DNA from: an uncultured Pseudomonadota bacterium
GTDB lineage: Bacteria; Pseudomonadota; Gammaproteobacteria; Steroidobacterales; Steroidobacteraceae
Direction of reading: 5' to 3'
Length of the DNA: 64,000 nucleotides
Assembly (NCBI GenBank): GCA_946479515.1
Contig: CAMLGF010000016.1
Location: 1 to 64,000, forward strand
This document shows positions 17,275-26,169 of the stretch, piece after piece. Each line of letters starts with the position of its first letter. The first letter of the stretch is position 1. The notes under the pieces are model-generated. The model made no database searches and was not told where the DNA came from. It saw nothing but the letters and a program-made list of their open reading frames with translations. A program made the translations under genes and the position numbers.

Positions 17275-19119
17275 TTCGGGCGCCGCCAGCGGCAGTTCCA
17301 GCGAGAAGCGCGTGCCTCGGCCCGGCCGCGAGGCCACCGCGAGCCCGAAGCCGTACAGAGCCGAAAGCCGGGCCGCGATGCTCAGCCCCAGTCCCAGTCC
17401 TTCGCTGCCCGCGGCGCTGCTGCCGCGCACGCCCTCGCGAAAGACGCGCGCCAGCTCCTCTGGCGGCATTCCGGGTCCGGTGTCCACGACCACCAGCGCC
17501 ACGCGCGCGCCGGCGCGGCGGCAGCCGATGAGCACGCCGCCACGCGGGGTGTACTTCACGGCATTGGCGACCAGATTGCTGGCCACGCGCATCGCCGCCA
17601 TCGCGTCGATGCGCACCTGCGCCGGACAGCTGCGCACGCGGAACTCCAGGCCCTTGGCCTCGGCTTCGTCGCGGAACATGAGCTCGAGATTTCGCACCAG
17701 CATGTCGAGCGGCAGCACCTCGCCACCGGTGCGCGCGCCGGCCTCGCGCGTCGCGCGCCCCGGTCCCTGGCACACGGCGTACTCGGCGGCGAGCCGGTCC
17801 AGGTATTCCACGCTGCTGCGGAAGCGCTCCATCACGGGTGAGGGCAGCTCCGACTCGCGCGTGAGCCGCGCCAGCGTGGAGCGCAGCGCGACCAGGGGCT
17901 GGCGTATGTCGTGGCTCGCCGTCGCGAGCTGCCTGCCCCGCTGCTCGGATTGCAGCAGGGCCGCGTGCCGTTCGCGACGCACGCGCTGCGAACGCTCGAT
18001 GAGACCCAGCGCCAGCACCAGGCCCGAATAGGCGAAGCTCGCGGCGAACGCGTACTGCAACCAGCGCGCACCTTGCAGCCGGCCCAGGCCCTGCATCGCC
18101 GCCATCACCGAAAACGTGAGCGTCGGCAGCCAGGCGATCAGCATGTACCCGGCGGCGCGCTCGCGGCGCCAGCAGCCGCGCAGCGCCGCGATCAGCGTCG
18201 CGATGCTCACCGCGATGATCAGCAGGTTGCCGAATACGCCGAGCCAGTCCTGTGAGCCGAACAGGTTCAGGGCGATCTTGGCGAGGCTGAGCACGCCCGC
18301 CACGAGGAACAACGTCGCGAGCCGTGGCTGGCGCGCCGGCAGCTCGAGATACTGGCGCACGAACCAGGCGAACGCGGCGACGCCCACGCCCACCACGGCG
18401 CGCCCGGCCAGGATGGTGGCCGCCACCGGGTCGTGGGCGGGAATGCGGATCTCCCCGCCGAGCAGCGCGAGATAGAACATCTGGCAGACGATGGCCACGG
18501 CAAACAAGCCGAAGCCGCGCTCGCCGAGCGCGAGCGCGAAGCCCAGCGCCAGCAGCGCGACCACGCCCATCATCGACAGCAGCGAATAGCGGACGCGCGT
18601 GTGCAGGTCGTCGCGCTGCCGCGCTTCACGAGCCGTTTCGAGCGCAGCGCGCAGCGGGGTCGGGCCGCGAGCCGTGATGTACAGGTAGAACACCGCGCCC
18701 GGTCGCACGGTCTCGCCCAACGGAATTTCCAGCCCGCGCGACGAACGCGAATCCGCCGCGCCGCCGCCGTCATCCGGGCCATAGTTGCGAAACACGCGTG
18801 GCACCGGCTCCCCGGGCCGCCAGAGGCGCACCTCGAACAGCGCCGCTTCGGTGAGCGACAATCGCGGCCGCTCCGCGGCCGGGATGTGCACTCGCGACGT
18901 CACACGCCACCAGTCGCCGCGCAACCTGCCGATGGGCATGAGCTCGCCGGGCACGTCAGCGAATCTTTCGTCCTGCACACCCGCCGCGAATTGCGCCGGG
19001 ACCGCATGGCCGGCGGGTAGATGGGCGAGCGACACCGAAGGCTCCGACCAGGCGGCGGAGGCCAGGCAGGCCAGCGACAGCGCGAGCAGGACGCGCTTAT
19101 TCGCCACGCACCCGGACAT
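17272..19119 (-). CDS. 7TMR-DISM sensor histidine kinase
   Basis: This 615-residue protein has a signal peptide (ALSLACLASAAWS), a periplasmic DISM-type beta domain (about residues 30-200), and seven predicted transmembrane segments (about 205-400). A HisKA-like helix contains the phosphoacceptor in ATASHDIRQPLVALRS, and the HATPase has an N box LVANAVKY, G1 VDTGPGMPP and G2 GLGLGLSI. DISM domains commonly sense carbohydrates or other small ligands. The SHDIRQP H-box resembles that of kinases that pair with LuxR-type regulators. ATG 19119 overlaps the upstream papain-like gene by 23 bp. The encoded regulator at 14542-15180 is the obvious partner. Confidence 0.92.
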   Translation of the reverse strand: MSGCVANKRVLLALSLACLASAAWSEPSVSLAHLPAGHAVPAQFAAGVQDERFADVPGELMPIGRLRGDWWRVTSRVHIPAAERPRLSLTEAALFEVRLWRPGEPVPRVFRNYGPDDGGGAADSRSSRGLEIPLGETVRPGAVFYLYITARGPTPLRAALETAREARQRDDLHTRVRYSLLSMMGVVALLALGFALALGERGFGLFAVAIVCQMFYLALLGGEIRIPAHDPVAATILAGRAVVGVGVAAFAWFVRQYLELPARQPRLATLFLVAGVLSLAKIALNLFGSQDWLGVFGNLLIIAVSIATLIAALRGCWRRERAAGYMLIAWLPTLTFSVMAAMQGLGRLQGARWLQYAFAASFAYSGLVLALGLIERSQRVRRERHAALLQSEQRGRQLATASHDIRQPLVALRSTLARLTRESELPSPVMERFRSSVEYLDRLAAEYAVCQGPGRATREAGARTGGEVLPLDMLVRNLELMFRDEAEAKGLEFRVRSCPAQVRIDAMAAMRVASNLVANAVKYTPRGGVLIGCRRAGARVALVVVDTGPGMPPEELARVFREGVRGSSAAGSEGLGLGLSIAARLSALYGFGLAVASRPGRGTRFSLELPLAAPE

Positions 19120-19945
19120 CACCCAGCATCGTGCAGGAGGGAGAAGCGGCGAGATCCTCGGGCTGCACGAGCCGTGGATTCGGATTCGGGTCGGGCTGGC
19201 CTGCGACCGGCCCCGCGCCGAGCGCAAAGGCCTGCCGGAACCTGGCGAGTGTCTGCGCGAACTCCTGCGGCGACACCGTCGGCGCATTGTCGTCCTGCCG
19301 GAAATGCTTGCAGAACCATTCGAATCGCCGCCGCGCCTCCTCGTCCTGCGCCATGCCGTCGCAGAATTCCTGGAACAGTTTGCGCAGGTCGATCTGCCGG
19401 TGCGGCCCCTGCTTGCGCTCGGGGATGAGGATCACCGGCGCCAGCCGGCCCTGCGGCGTGGCCGCGTTCTCGGCGAGCGCGCGATACACGAGCTCCGAAC
19501 AACTCATCGCGCCCGTGGACCTCTCGACCAGATAGTCGAGCAGCATCGCCACGAAGGTACGCAGGCGCTCGTCTTCGATCAGCTTGCGCCGCGCCGCCAC
19601 CGCCATGCCCAGCGTGAGAATGTCCCCCAGTGGATAGGGTGTGTGCTCGAGCGTCGCGATTTTCATGAGCAGCAACGCCTGCTCGGCGCCGCTGAACGGG
19701 TGGCCGCCGCGGTCGTGCGGACGGGCGGCGCGCACGCACAGATACTGCTGGGTGTTGCGCACGCGGGCATCGGTGTCGACGTAGCGCGCGCCGCTGCCGT
19801 GGGCCTCCAGCAGCCGCCCGCGGTCGGCGACGATCGCCGCGTGGCTGTATTCGGAATCCGAACACCAGGCGATGACCTTGGAGATCTCGGCATTACCCAT
19901 CATCAGCAACACGTCGCCCGGCTGCAGCTCGTCGACGAACACCAT
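19097..19945 (-). CDS. YiiX/YebB-like permuted papain-fold hydrolase
   Basis: This 282-residue protein begins with LQPGDVLLMMG and has the His motif YSHAAIVADRGRLLEAHG near residues 34-51 and the Cys motif MSCSELVYRAL near residue 150. The His-before-Cys order and the GDVLL start mark circularly permuted NlpC/P60-like (PF05708) enzymes, which act as amidases, esterases or peptidases. There is no signal peptide, so it is probably cytosolic. The C-terminal 100 residues are helical and unassigned. ATG 19945 has AGGGGG eight bases upstream. It overlaps the kinase gene by 23 bp, so it is co-expressed with the sensor. The substrate is unknown. Confidence 0.8.
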   Translation of the reverse strand: MVFVDELQPGDVLLMMGNAEISKVIAWCSDSEYSHAAIVADRGRLLEAHGSGARYVDTDARVRNTQQYLCVRAARPHDRGGHPFSGAEQALLLMKIATLEHTPYPLGDILTLGMAVAARRKLIEDERLRTFVAMLLDYLVERSTGAMSCSELVYRALAENAATPQGRLAPVILIPERKQGPHRQIDLRKLFQEFCDGMAQDEEARRRFEWFCKHFRQDDNAPTVSPQEFAQTLARFRQAFALGAGPVAGQPDPNPNPRLVQPEDLAASPSCTMLGDVRVRGE

Positions 19946-20017
19946 CCGCGCCCCCTGTTCCCGTGGTCGGCGACTATGCACCAGCGACCCCGCAAATGCG
20001 ACGTGGGCCGGGCGGGT

Positions 20018-20037
20018 TGAGGCGATCACCCTATGGG
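20018..20037 (+). promoter_or_regulatory. Shared 20-bp element, copy 2 (upstream of the pseudo-receiver gene)
   Basis: TGAGGCGATCACCCTATGGG ends 33 bp before ATG 20071 and matches copy 1 base for base. Here the core extends to ACCC-TAT-GGGT, an almost perfect palindrome. It also lies in the divergent promoter region of the papain-like/kinase operon, so it could control both directions. Confidence 0.6.
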
Positions 20038-20070
20038 TGCGCGGCGCGCAGCGGCCTAGCATCCGCGCCG

Positions 20071-20460
20071 ATGATCCGCGCACTCATCGCCGAGGAGGAC
20101 GCCGCCGTGCGTGCGCGGCTGCAGCGCGCGCTCGCCGCCGCGGCCGAGTCCGCCGGCGAGGAATGCGTGATCGCCGAGACCGAGGACGGCCTGACCACCT
20201 TCCGCAAGGCGAAGCGGTTGCAGCCGGACCTGGTGCTGATCAGTTCCAGCCTGCCGCTCGGGGGACGGGTGCAGATCGTGCTGGCGCTGCAGCTGTACGC
20301 GGCTCGCGCACGCATCATCGTGCTCGCCGATCGCGAGGAACGGGCCGAGAATCTGCTGCTGTTCACGCAGGCCGGGGTGCAGGGAGTGCTGCCCAAGCAC
20401 CAGAATGACGACACGCTGGAACGGGCGATCGGTCGTGCGCTGCGCGGCGATCGGTCGTGA
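20071..20460 (+). CDS. Stand-alone degenerate receiver domain (pseudo-receiver)
   Basis: This 129-residue protein spans a single CheY-like fold. It keeps the acidic start (IAEEDAAVR), an LP-x-GG turn and the conserved Lys in VLPKH (K109). The phosphoacceptor Asp position is Ser58 (PDLVLISSSLP against the usual LLDLSLP), and the Thr/Ser switch position after beta-4 is Ala86. It therefore should not be phosphorylated in the normal way and may bind partners constitutively. It is divergent from the papain-like/kinase operon and has its own copy of the 20-bp element, so it is probably part of the same regulon. It may act as a decoy or an adaptor. Confidence 0.82.
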   Translation: MIRALIAEEDAAVRARLQRALAAAAESAGEECVIAETEDGLTTFRKAKRLQPDLVLISSSLPLGGRVQIVLALQLYAARARIIVLADREERAENLLLFTQAGVQGVLPKHQNDDTLERAIGRALRGDRS

Positions 20461-20497
20461 GGCCGTGAGGCCGCGACACCGGCCGCCACGCCTGCCG

Positions 20498-20881
20498 CTA
20501 CTTCGCCGCGTCGATCATGCGGATCGTGGCCTGCTCGACATCGGCGGCCACCTGCGTGAGCGCCGGCTCCTGCGACAGCGGCGCCAGCATCTGCGCGGGA
20601 CGGATCATGCCGATGCGCGTCCTGCCGTGATCGGTGAACACCGAAATGCGGCAGGGCAACGCCATGTTCAGGCGCATGTCCGCGGCCAGCACCTTCGCTG
20701 CCTGCGCCGGATTGCAGACCTCGAACACCTTGCACTGTTCCGCGAAGGCCTGGCCCTTGCTGCGCAGCGTGTTGCCCAGATCGTGAACGTGCAGCACGCC
20801 GAAGCCCTGCGCTTTCACGGCGGCATCCAGGTCCGACGCCGCCTGCTCGAAGGATTTCGTGGATTCGACGATGTAATACAT
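20498..20881 (-). CDS. DUF302-family protein
   Basis: This 127-residue single-domain protein shows the DUF302 pattern: an N-terminal YYIVESTKSFEQAASDLDAAVKAQ-type helix, GFGVLHVHDLG, a Cys pair region KVFEVCNP, then ALPCRISVF and a C-terminal helix. DUF302 proteins are small alpha/beta dimers found across bacteria with no established activity; some lie beside redox or metal genes. There is no signal peptide. It is convergent with the pseudo-receiver gene with a 37-bp gap. About 280 bases without a recognisable gene follow on its upstream side. Confidence 0.85.
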   Translation of the reverse strand: MYYIVESTKSFEQAASDLDAAVKAQGFGVLHVHDLGNTLRSKGQAFAEQCKVFEVCNPAQAAKVLAADMRLNMALPCRISVFTDHGRTRIGMIRPAQMLAPLSQEPALTQVAADVEQATIRMIDAAK

Positions 20882-21163
20882 GCCGTCAGGCTACGCGCGG
20901 GCACCGCACGCGGCCATACGCAATGACGCGAATCGCGCGACCCGGGGTCCGACAAGTTCGGTTCCGCCGGGACCGCCCGGCCCGTGCGCCGCCACCCTGC
21001 GGCGCCGAATGCGTTCCCGCCATCGTTCCCGACTGTCTTTCCGCCCCCTGTTCCCGCGCCCGTTCCCGGGACAACGGCACACCGGCCTAAGCACTTTCCA
21101 CGGGAACAGCTGGTGTCCACCGATGCGTTTAAATAGCATGGCCGGGCAACGCACGGAGGAGCT

Positions 21164-22111
21164 ATGAAGGGGAACATCTCGGTGGCGTGGCTTCTGGCGG
21201 CGGCCGTGGCGCTGTCGTCCTGCGGCAGCGATGGCTCGCAGTACGTGCCATTGCCGCCCGGTGCCCCGGACGGGCTCAGCTACCCGGACCCCAACATGTT
21301 CACGCAGGGAGTCACGATCACCCCGCTCGTGCCCACCCTCTCCACGGGCACGGCGACTAACTACATGGTGACGCCGGATCTGCCGGCCGGACTCAAGCTC
21401 GGCTTCGATGGACGGATCTCGGGCACTCCCACCGAGCCGCGCGCGCCGGCTACCTACCTGGTCACGGCCGGCAACGCCTCGGGCACCACGTCCTTCGGAG
21501 TCAGGATCACCGTGGTCGGCAGGTTCACGATCGGCGGCACGGTGTCGGGGCTCACCGGCACCGGCCTGGTGCTGACCAACAACGGCGGTGACGATCTCGC
21601 CGTGAACGCAAACGGCGAATTCACATTCCCGACCGCGCTCGGTGCCGGGGCCGGCTACTCCGTGGCGGTCGCCACACAGCCCAGCGGCCAGGCCTGCAGC
21701 GTGTCCGGAGGCAAAGGCTTTCTCGCCAACGACAACTACGGCCGGGTCATGGTCAGCTGCAGCGCGAATGCCGGCAAGTTCACGATCGCGGCGGGCACCT
21801 TGGCGGGCAGATTCGCGGCGCTGCACGGCGGCGACCCGGCGAGGGTGCTGTACGTCGCATGCACCGGCCGCGCCCCGCTGGCATCGATACGCGGCTACAT
21901 CGTCGACCGCGGCACGAATCTCGTCACGCCATTGAGCGAGCCCGTCTCCCGGTTCGTCATCGCCCCCGACGCCTCATCGCCGGCGCGCTGTGACCCGAAT
22001 TCGATCGGGGTGGATCCGGACGGACACTGGCTGTACGTGACCGACACCGCCGCTGGCGTGGTCTTCGTGTATGCGAACCCGGGCCCCATCGATCAGGTGG
22101 TCGTGCAGTAA
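21164..22111 (+). CDS. Lipoprotein with putative-Ig (He_PIG) domain and a partial propeller-like C-terminus
   Basis: This 315-residue protein has a lipobox (VALSSC, Cys20) after a short signal and a GGAGG ribosome site upstream. Residues about 30-115 contain an immunoglobulin-like repeat with the signature LPAGLKLGFDGRISGTPTEP typical of He_PIG domains. A middle beta domain follows, then a C-terminal stretch with VDPDGHWLYVTDTAAGVVFVY. That stretch looks like one blade of a lactonase-type seven-bladed propeller, of which only about one blade is present. The end may be a truncation. It is probably an outer-membrane-anchored surface protein. The function is unknown. Confidence 0.75.
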   Translation: MKGNISVAWLLAAAVALSSCGSDGSQYVPLPPGAPDGLSYPDPNMFTQGVTITPLVPTLSTGTATNYMVTPDLPAGLKLGFDGRISGTPTEPRAPATYLVTAGNASGTTSFGVRITVVGRFTIGGTVSGLTGTGLVLTNNGGDDLAVNANGEFTFPTALGAGAGYSVAVATQPSGQACSVSGGKGFLANDNYGRVMVSCSANAGKFTIAAGTLAGRFAALHGGDPARVLYVACTGRAPLASIRGYIVDRGTNLVTPLSEPVSRFVIAPDASSPARCDPNSIGVDPDGHWLYVTDTAAGVVFVYANPGPIDQVVVQ

Positions 22112-22245
22112 ATCGCGGCAGACATCACCGAATTCGTATGGCCCGCTCGCGCCTTCGCATCACGGCGCGAGGTGCGACGTCCTAGACTTCGAGCACGGAC
22201 GCCGCCGCTCGACCGGCGCTCTCTCAAAGAAGGGGATTCCAGGCC

Positions 22246-23772
22246 ATGACCACTGCATCGGCCCGCAGCCTGCTGCTGACAGTTTCCATCGCGCTCCTGT
22301 CACCCGCACAGGCACTCGAGGGCGACATCGGCATTCACGATCCTTCCACCGTGACCATGGAGGCCGGCCGCTACTACACCTACGGCACCGGTGGCCTGCC
22401 CATGCTCAGCTCGGAGGACGGCTGGACCTGGCAGCGCCAGGGATCCGTGATCGCCTCCCTGCCCGGAGGCAAGCCCGGCGAAGCGACGCTCGCGCGCGGC
22501 GGCAACAACAGCTGGGCGCCGGACGTGATCCACGTCGGCGACCAGTATTTCATGTATTACTCGGCGCCCGGCACGCAGCCGAGATCCGCGATCGGCTTGC
22601 TGGTCGGCAAGACGCTCGACCCCCGCTCGCCGCAGTACGGCTGGCGCGATGCCGGCCCGGTGGTCTGGTCGGACGGCATCGAGGACAGCAATGCCATCGA
22701 CCCCGGCGTCCTGCTCGATCCCACCGATGGCCGCCTGTGGCTGACCTACGGTTCGTACTTCGGCTACATCCGCCTGGTCGAGCTCGACCCGAAGACCGGG
22801 CTGCGCCGCCATCCGAATCGCGCGCCCATCGACGTCGCCATCAACTCCGAAGCCTCGGTGCCTATCTACCACGACGGTTGGTACTACCTGCTGGTCACGC
22901 ACGGCTCGTGCTGCCAGGGGGCGAATTCCACCTACAACATCCGCGTGGGCCGCTCCCGCAAGGTGACCGGGCCCTATCTCGACAACATGGGCATCGACAT
23001 GGTCGAAGGCGGCGGCAAGTTGTTTGCCGGCTCGCGCGGCCGGCACGTCGGCCCCGGACATTTCGGCCTGCTCGATCTCGGCGCGGGCGTGCAGAAGTTC
23101 TCGCTGCATTACGAAGCGGACCTCGATCGCGGCGGCATCAGCGTGCTCGACATCCGCCCGCTGTTGTGGCGCGATGGCTGGCCGGTGGCCGGCGACAATC
23201 TGGTCGCAGGCACGTACACCATCGAGTCGGCGCGCACGGGCACTGTGCTCGAGCTGGCCGTGCAAGGCTTTCCGGTGGGGGGCTTCCGCGCACGCCGTGG
23301 CGGTCCGCCGCCCGGCGGTCCGCCGCCGGGGAGCGGCCCACCGCCGCCGCCGCCGGCAGGACCACCCATCCCGGATCAGGACCCCTCGCAGGTTGCGGCC
23401 AGCTGGCCCGCGAATACCGACGTGCGCCTCGCACCGGCGATGCTGCAGGCTCAGCAGAAGTGGCTGATCGCCCCGGTGACGAATGCCGGCGGTTATCCCG
23501 GCGCGCCATATTTCCGCATCACCATCGCCGGCACCGAGCGCGCGCTGACCGCGATTGCGGGCGGTGAAGTGGCGGCGCGCCCTTACGCCGCGGCGCCGGA
23601 GCAGCTGTGGCGCATCGACCAGGTCACCGACGGCAGCTACCGCATCAGCCCGAAGGCGGTGCCCGGCACCGCGGAAATGCTCGCGTTGTCCGCCGTCGGC
23701 AGCAGCATGCCCACCCTCGCCAGGTTCGATCCGGCCAGCGACCGTCAACGCTGGCTGCTGGGAGCACCATGA
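22246..23772 (+). CDS. GH43 family arabinanase/arabinosidase with C-terminal ricin-type-like domain
   Basis: This 508-residue protein has a signal peptide ending near PAQA and a five-bladed GH43 domain (about residues 25-330). The catalytic base is in IHDPST, the pKa-modulating Asp in NAIDPGVL and the acid in INSEASVP. The motif TYGSYFGYIRLVEL fits arabinan endo-1,5-alpha-arabinosidases. A Pro/Gly-rich linker (about 355-380) leads to a beta-trefoil-like carbohydrate-binding tail with QQKW and EQLWRI. It cleaves arabinan side chains outside the inner membrane. The stop overlaps the next start (ATGA, 23769-23772), making it the first gene of an arabinan operon with the GH51 gene. Confidence 0.9.
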   Translation: MTTASARSLLLTVSIALLSPAQALEGDIGIHDPSTVTMEAGRYYTYGTGGLPMLSSEDGWTWQRQGSVIASLPGGKPGEATLARGGNNSWAPDVIHVGDQYFMYYSAPGTQPRSAIGLLVGKTLDPRSPQYGWRDAGPVVWSDGIEDSNAIDPGVLLDPTDGRLWLTYGSYFGYIRLVELDPKTGLRRHPNRAPIDVAINSEASVPIYHDGWYYLLVTHGSCCQGANSTYNIRVGRSRKVTGPYLDNMGIDMVEGGGKLFAGSRGRHVGPGHFGLLDLGAGVQKFSLHYEADLDRGGISVLDIRPLLWRDGWPVAGDNLVAGTYTIESARTGTVLELAVQGFPVGGFRARRGGPPPGGPPPGSGPPPPPPAGPPIPDQDPSQVAASWPANTDVRLAPAMLQAQQKWLIAPVTNAGGYPGAPYFRITIAGTERALTAIAGGEVAARPYAAAPEQLWRIDQVTDGSYRISPKAVPGTAEMLALSAVGSSMPTLARFDPASDRQRWLLGAP

Positions 23773-24443
23773 TGAAACCCCTTTTGCCTGCCGCCTGTCT
23801 TGCCCTCGCCTTCACACTGAGCGGCGCGTACGCGCAGACGGAGGCGACCCGTCCGCCACCCGCCACGCTGGTGTCCCCGAAGGGCGCGAGTCAGCCCGTC
23901 GATGCGCGCGGGTTCATCCATCGCTGGCTGGTGCTCGAGCCCGTGAAGGTGCCGGGCCGCCTCACGGAATCCGCGGTGCAGGAGGCGCTGGCTGCCGCGC
24001 CGCTCGCCGACCCGGGCGCCAAACTACCGCGCGACGGTGACACCGCCAACCTCGGTGGCGCCTCGCAGAACTGGCACGCGCTGGAGACGCTGAACTACAA
24101 CGTGAACCTGTATCACTTCGCCTGGTCGCTCTCGAAACCCACGTCCAATGTGCTGTTCTGGGCGCTGACCACGGTGGACTCGCCCCGCGAGATGCGCGAC
24201 GTGCGCCTGGCCATCGGTTCGAACGCCGCCTCGCGCTGGTGGCTCAATGGTGAGCCCGTCATCGCGCTCAACGACGACCGCCAGGCAGTGATCGACGACG
24301 GCGTGTCGCGACGCCTGACGTTGCGCAAGGGTCGCAACGTGATCCGCGCCGCCATCATCAATGGCGGCGGCGCCACGGACTTCTGCGCGCGCTTCCTCGA
24401 CGAGAACGGCCGGCCCCTCCAGGGGCTCGACGTCGCGCTCTGA
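23769..24443 (+). CDS. Secreted beta-sandwich protein, probable carbohydrate-binding accessory
   Basis: This 224-residue protein has a signal peptide ending near GAYAQ. The body (FIHRWLVLEPVKVPG, then NYNVNLYHFAWSL, GSNAASRWWLNGEPV, GRNVIRAAIINGGG) looks like the jelly-roll sugar-binding domains appended to glycosidases and acetylxylan esterases. No catalytic motif is visible. Translation is coupled to the GH43 gene by an ATGA overlap (a second ATG follows immediately at 23772), and the GH51 gene starts two bases after its stop. I infer a helper role in hemicellulose binding. It has no assigned family. Confidence 0.72.
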   Translation: MMKPLLPAACLALAFTLSGAYAQTEATRPPPATLVSPKGASQPVDARGFIHRWLVLEPVKVPGRLTESAVQEALAAAPLADPGAKLPRDGDTANLGGASQNWHALETLNYNVNLYHFAWSLSKPTSNVLFWALTTVDSPREMRDVRLAIGSNAASRWWLNGEPVIALNDDRQAVIDDGVSRRLTLRKGRNVIRAAIINGGGATDFCARFLDENGRPLQGLDVAL

Positions 24444-24445
24444 GC

Positions 24446-26110
24446 ATGCGGGCAACGACGCCCGGCGCGCTGCGCCTCGCGCGAACCGCGGTGGCGGGGT
24501 TGGCCGGAGCAATCGCGCTCGTCGCAGCGCCGGCGGCGCGCGCCGCACCGGCCGCTTCGGCCGCGCCCCAGCACGCGCCCCGGAACACGACCCTGCACGC
24601 GCGCGTCACCGTGCTCGCCGATCAGCCGGGCGCGGTCATCGACCCGAATATCTACGGCCAGTTCGTCGAGCATCTGGGCCGCGGCGTGTACGAGGGCATC
24701 TGGGTGGGGCCGGATTCGCCCATCCCGAATACGCGCGGCATCCGCAACGACGTGGTGGCGGCGCTGCGCAAGGTGCGCATTCCGCTGGTGCGCTGGCCCG
24801 GTGGCTGTTTCGCCGAGCTCTACCACTGGCGTGATGGCATCGGCCCTCGCGACAGCCGTCCGCGCGGGGTCAACACCGCCTGGGGCGACGAGATCGAGAC
24901 CAACCACTTCGGCACGCACGAGTTCATGGACTTCGTCGAGCAGATAGGCGCCAGGCCGTACATCTCGGTGAACGTGGCCAGCGGCTCGCCCGGCGAAGCG
25001 CAGGCCTGGATGCAATATCTCACCGGCCCCGCGACCTCGGGACCGGGCCAGGAGCGCGCGCGCAACGGCCGCACCGAGCCGTGGAAAATCCCCTTCATCG
25101 GCATCGGCAACGAGACCTGGGGCTGCGGCGGCAACATGACCGCCGAGTACTACGCCGACGTCTATCGCCAGTACGTGAGCGTGCTGCGGCCCTACGGCAC
25201 GCCGATCGCATCCGATGCCAATTCCGACGATTACGAGTGGACCGAGAAACTGCTGCAGCGCGCGTTGTACCGCCATCCCGCCGACCTGCCCACCACGCTC
25301 GCCTACGTGAGCCGGCAACCGCAGATCGGCATGATTTCCGTGCACTTCTACACGTTCGCCGGCAATGACTGGGGCAAGAAGAGCCCGGCAGTGGGCTTCA
25401 CCGAGCTCGACTGGGCGCGCTCGATGGAGCGCACCTGGAAGACCGACGAGATGATCGCGCGGCATTCGGCCATCCTCGACCGCCATGACCCGAAGAAGCA
25501 GATCGGCATTTCGTTCAGCGAGTGGGGCGCGTGGTGGGCGACGGACCGGAACCGGCCCTCGAATCTCTACCAGCAGAACACGCTGCGCGACGCGGTCATC
25601 GCCGGGCTCACGCTCAATATCTTCCACAATCACGCCGAGCGCGTGCGCATGGCGAACCTCGCGCAGCTCGCCAACGTGCTGCAGTCGCTGGTGCTCACCG
25701 ATGGCCAGCGCCTGCTGCTGACGCCTACCTACCACGTGTTCGATCTGTACCAGGCACACCAGGGCGCGACACTGCTGCCCACGCGGGTCTCGGCGCCCGA
25801 CTACTCCCTCGACGGCGTGACGGTGCCGTCGCTGAGCGTCAGCGCGTCGCGCCATGCGCAGGGCGCGATCACGGTGTCCCTGGTGAATCTCGACCCGATG
25901 AACGACACGAACGTGGTGCTCGATCTAGCCGGCCGGGCGGTGCGCTCGGCACGCGCGCGCGTGATCACCGCCGCCGCCATGGACGCGCGGCCGGACTTCG
26001 GCAAGCCCGACCCGCTGGCGCCGGTGGCGCTCGGCTCGCTGCGGGTGAAGAACGGCGCGCTGTCGCTGGTCGCACCGGCGAAGTCGGTGATCTCGATCGA
26101 GATCGACTGA
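24446..26110 (+). CDS. GH51 alpha-L-arabinofuranosidase
   Basis: This 554-residue protein has a long Ala-rich signal region (cleavage near ARAAPAAS), then a GH51 barrel. It has the opening signature IDPNIYGQFVEHLGRGVYEGIW, WPGGCFAELYHW, acid/base Glu in GIGNETWGCGGNM and nucleophile Glu in ISFSEWGAWW, then a C-terminal beta-sandwich. It releases arabinofuranosyl units from arabinoxylan or arabinan. Most GH51 enzymes are cytosolic, whereas this one appears exported. It is third in the operon with GH43 and the accessory protein, with a 2-bp gap. The tannase-like gene follows after 59 bp. Confidence 0.93.
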   Translation: MRATTPGALRLARTAVAGLAGAIALVAAPAARAAPAASAAPQHAPRNTTLHARVTVLADQPGAVIDPNIYGQFVEHLGRGVYEGIWVGPDSPIPNTRGIRNDVVAALRKVRIPLVRWPGGCFAELYHWRDGIGPRDSRPRGVNTAWGDEIETNHFGTHEFMDFVEQIGARPYISVNVASGSPGEAQAWMQYLTGPATSGPGQERARNGRTEPWKIPFIGIGNETWGCGGNMTAEYYADVYRQYVSVLRPYGTPIASDANSDDYEWTEKLLQRALYRHPADLPTTLAYVSRQPQIGMISVHFYTFAGNDWGKKSPAVGFTELDWARSMERTWKTDEMIARHSAILDRHDPKKQIGISFSEWGAWWATDRNRPSNLYQQNTLRDAVIAGLTLNIFHNHAERVRMANLAQLANVLQSLVLTDGQRLLLTPTYHVFDLYQAHQGATLLPTRVSAPDYSLDGVTVPSLSVSASRHAQGAITVSLVNLDPMNDTNVVLDLAGRAVRSARARVITAAAMDARPDFGKPDPLAPVALGSLRVKNGALSLVAPAKSVISIEID

Positions 26111-26169
26111 CAGCGGCGCCCAACTCCCTGTTGAGCGCACAATATGACCCGACTTCCTCCGGAGGGGAC

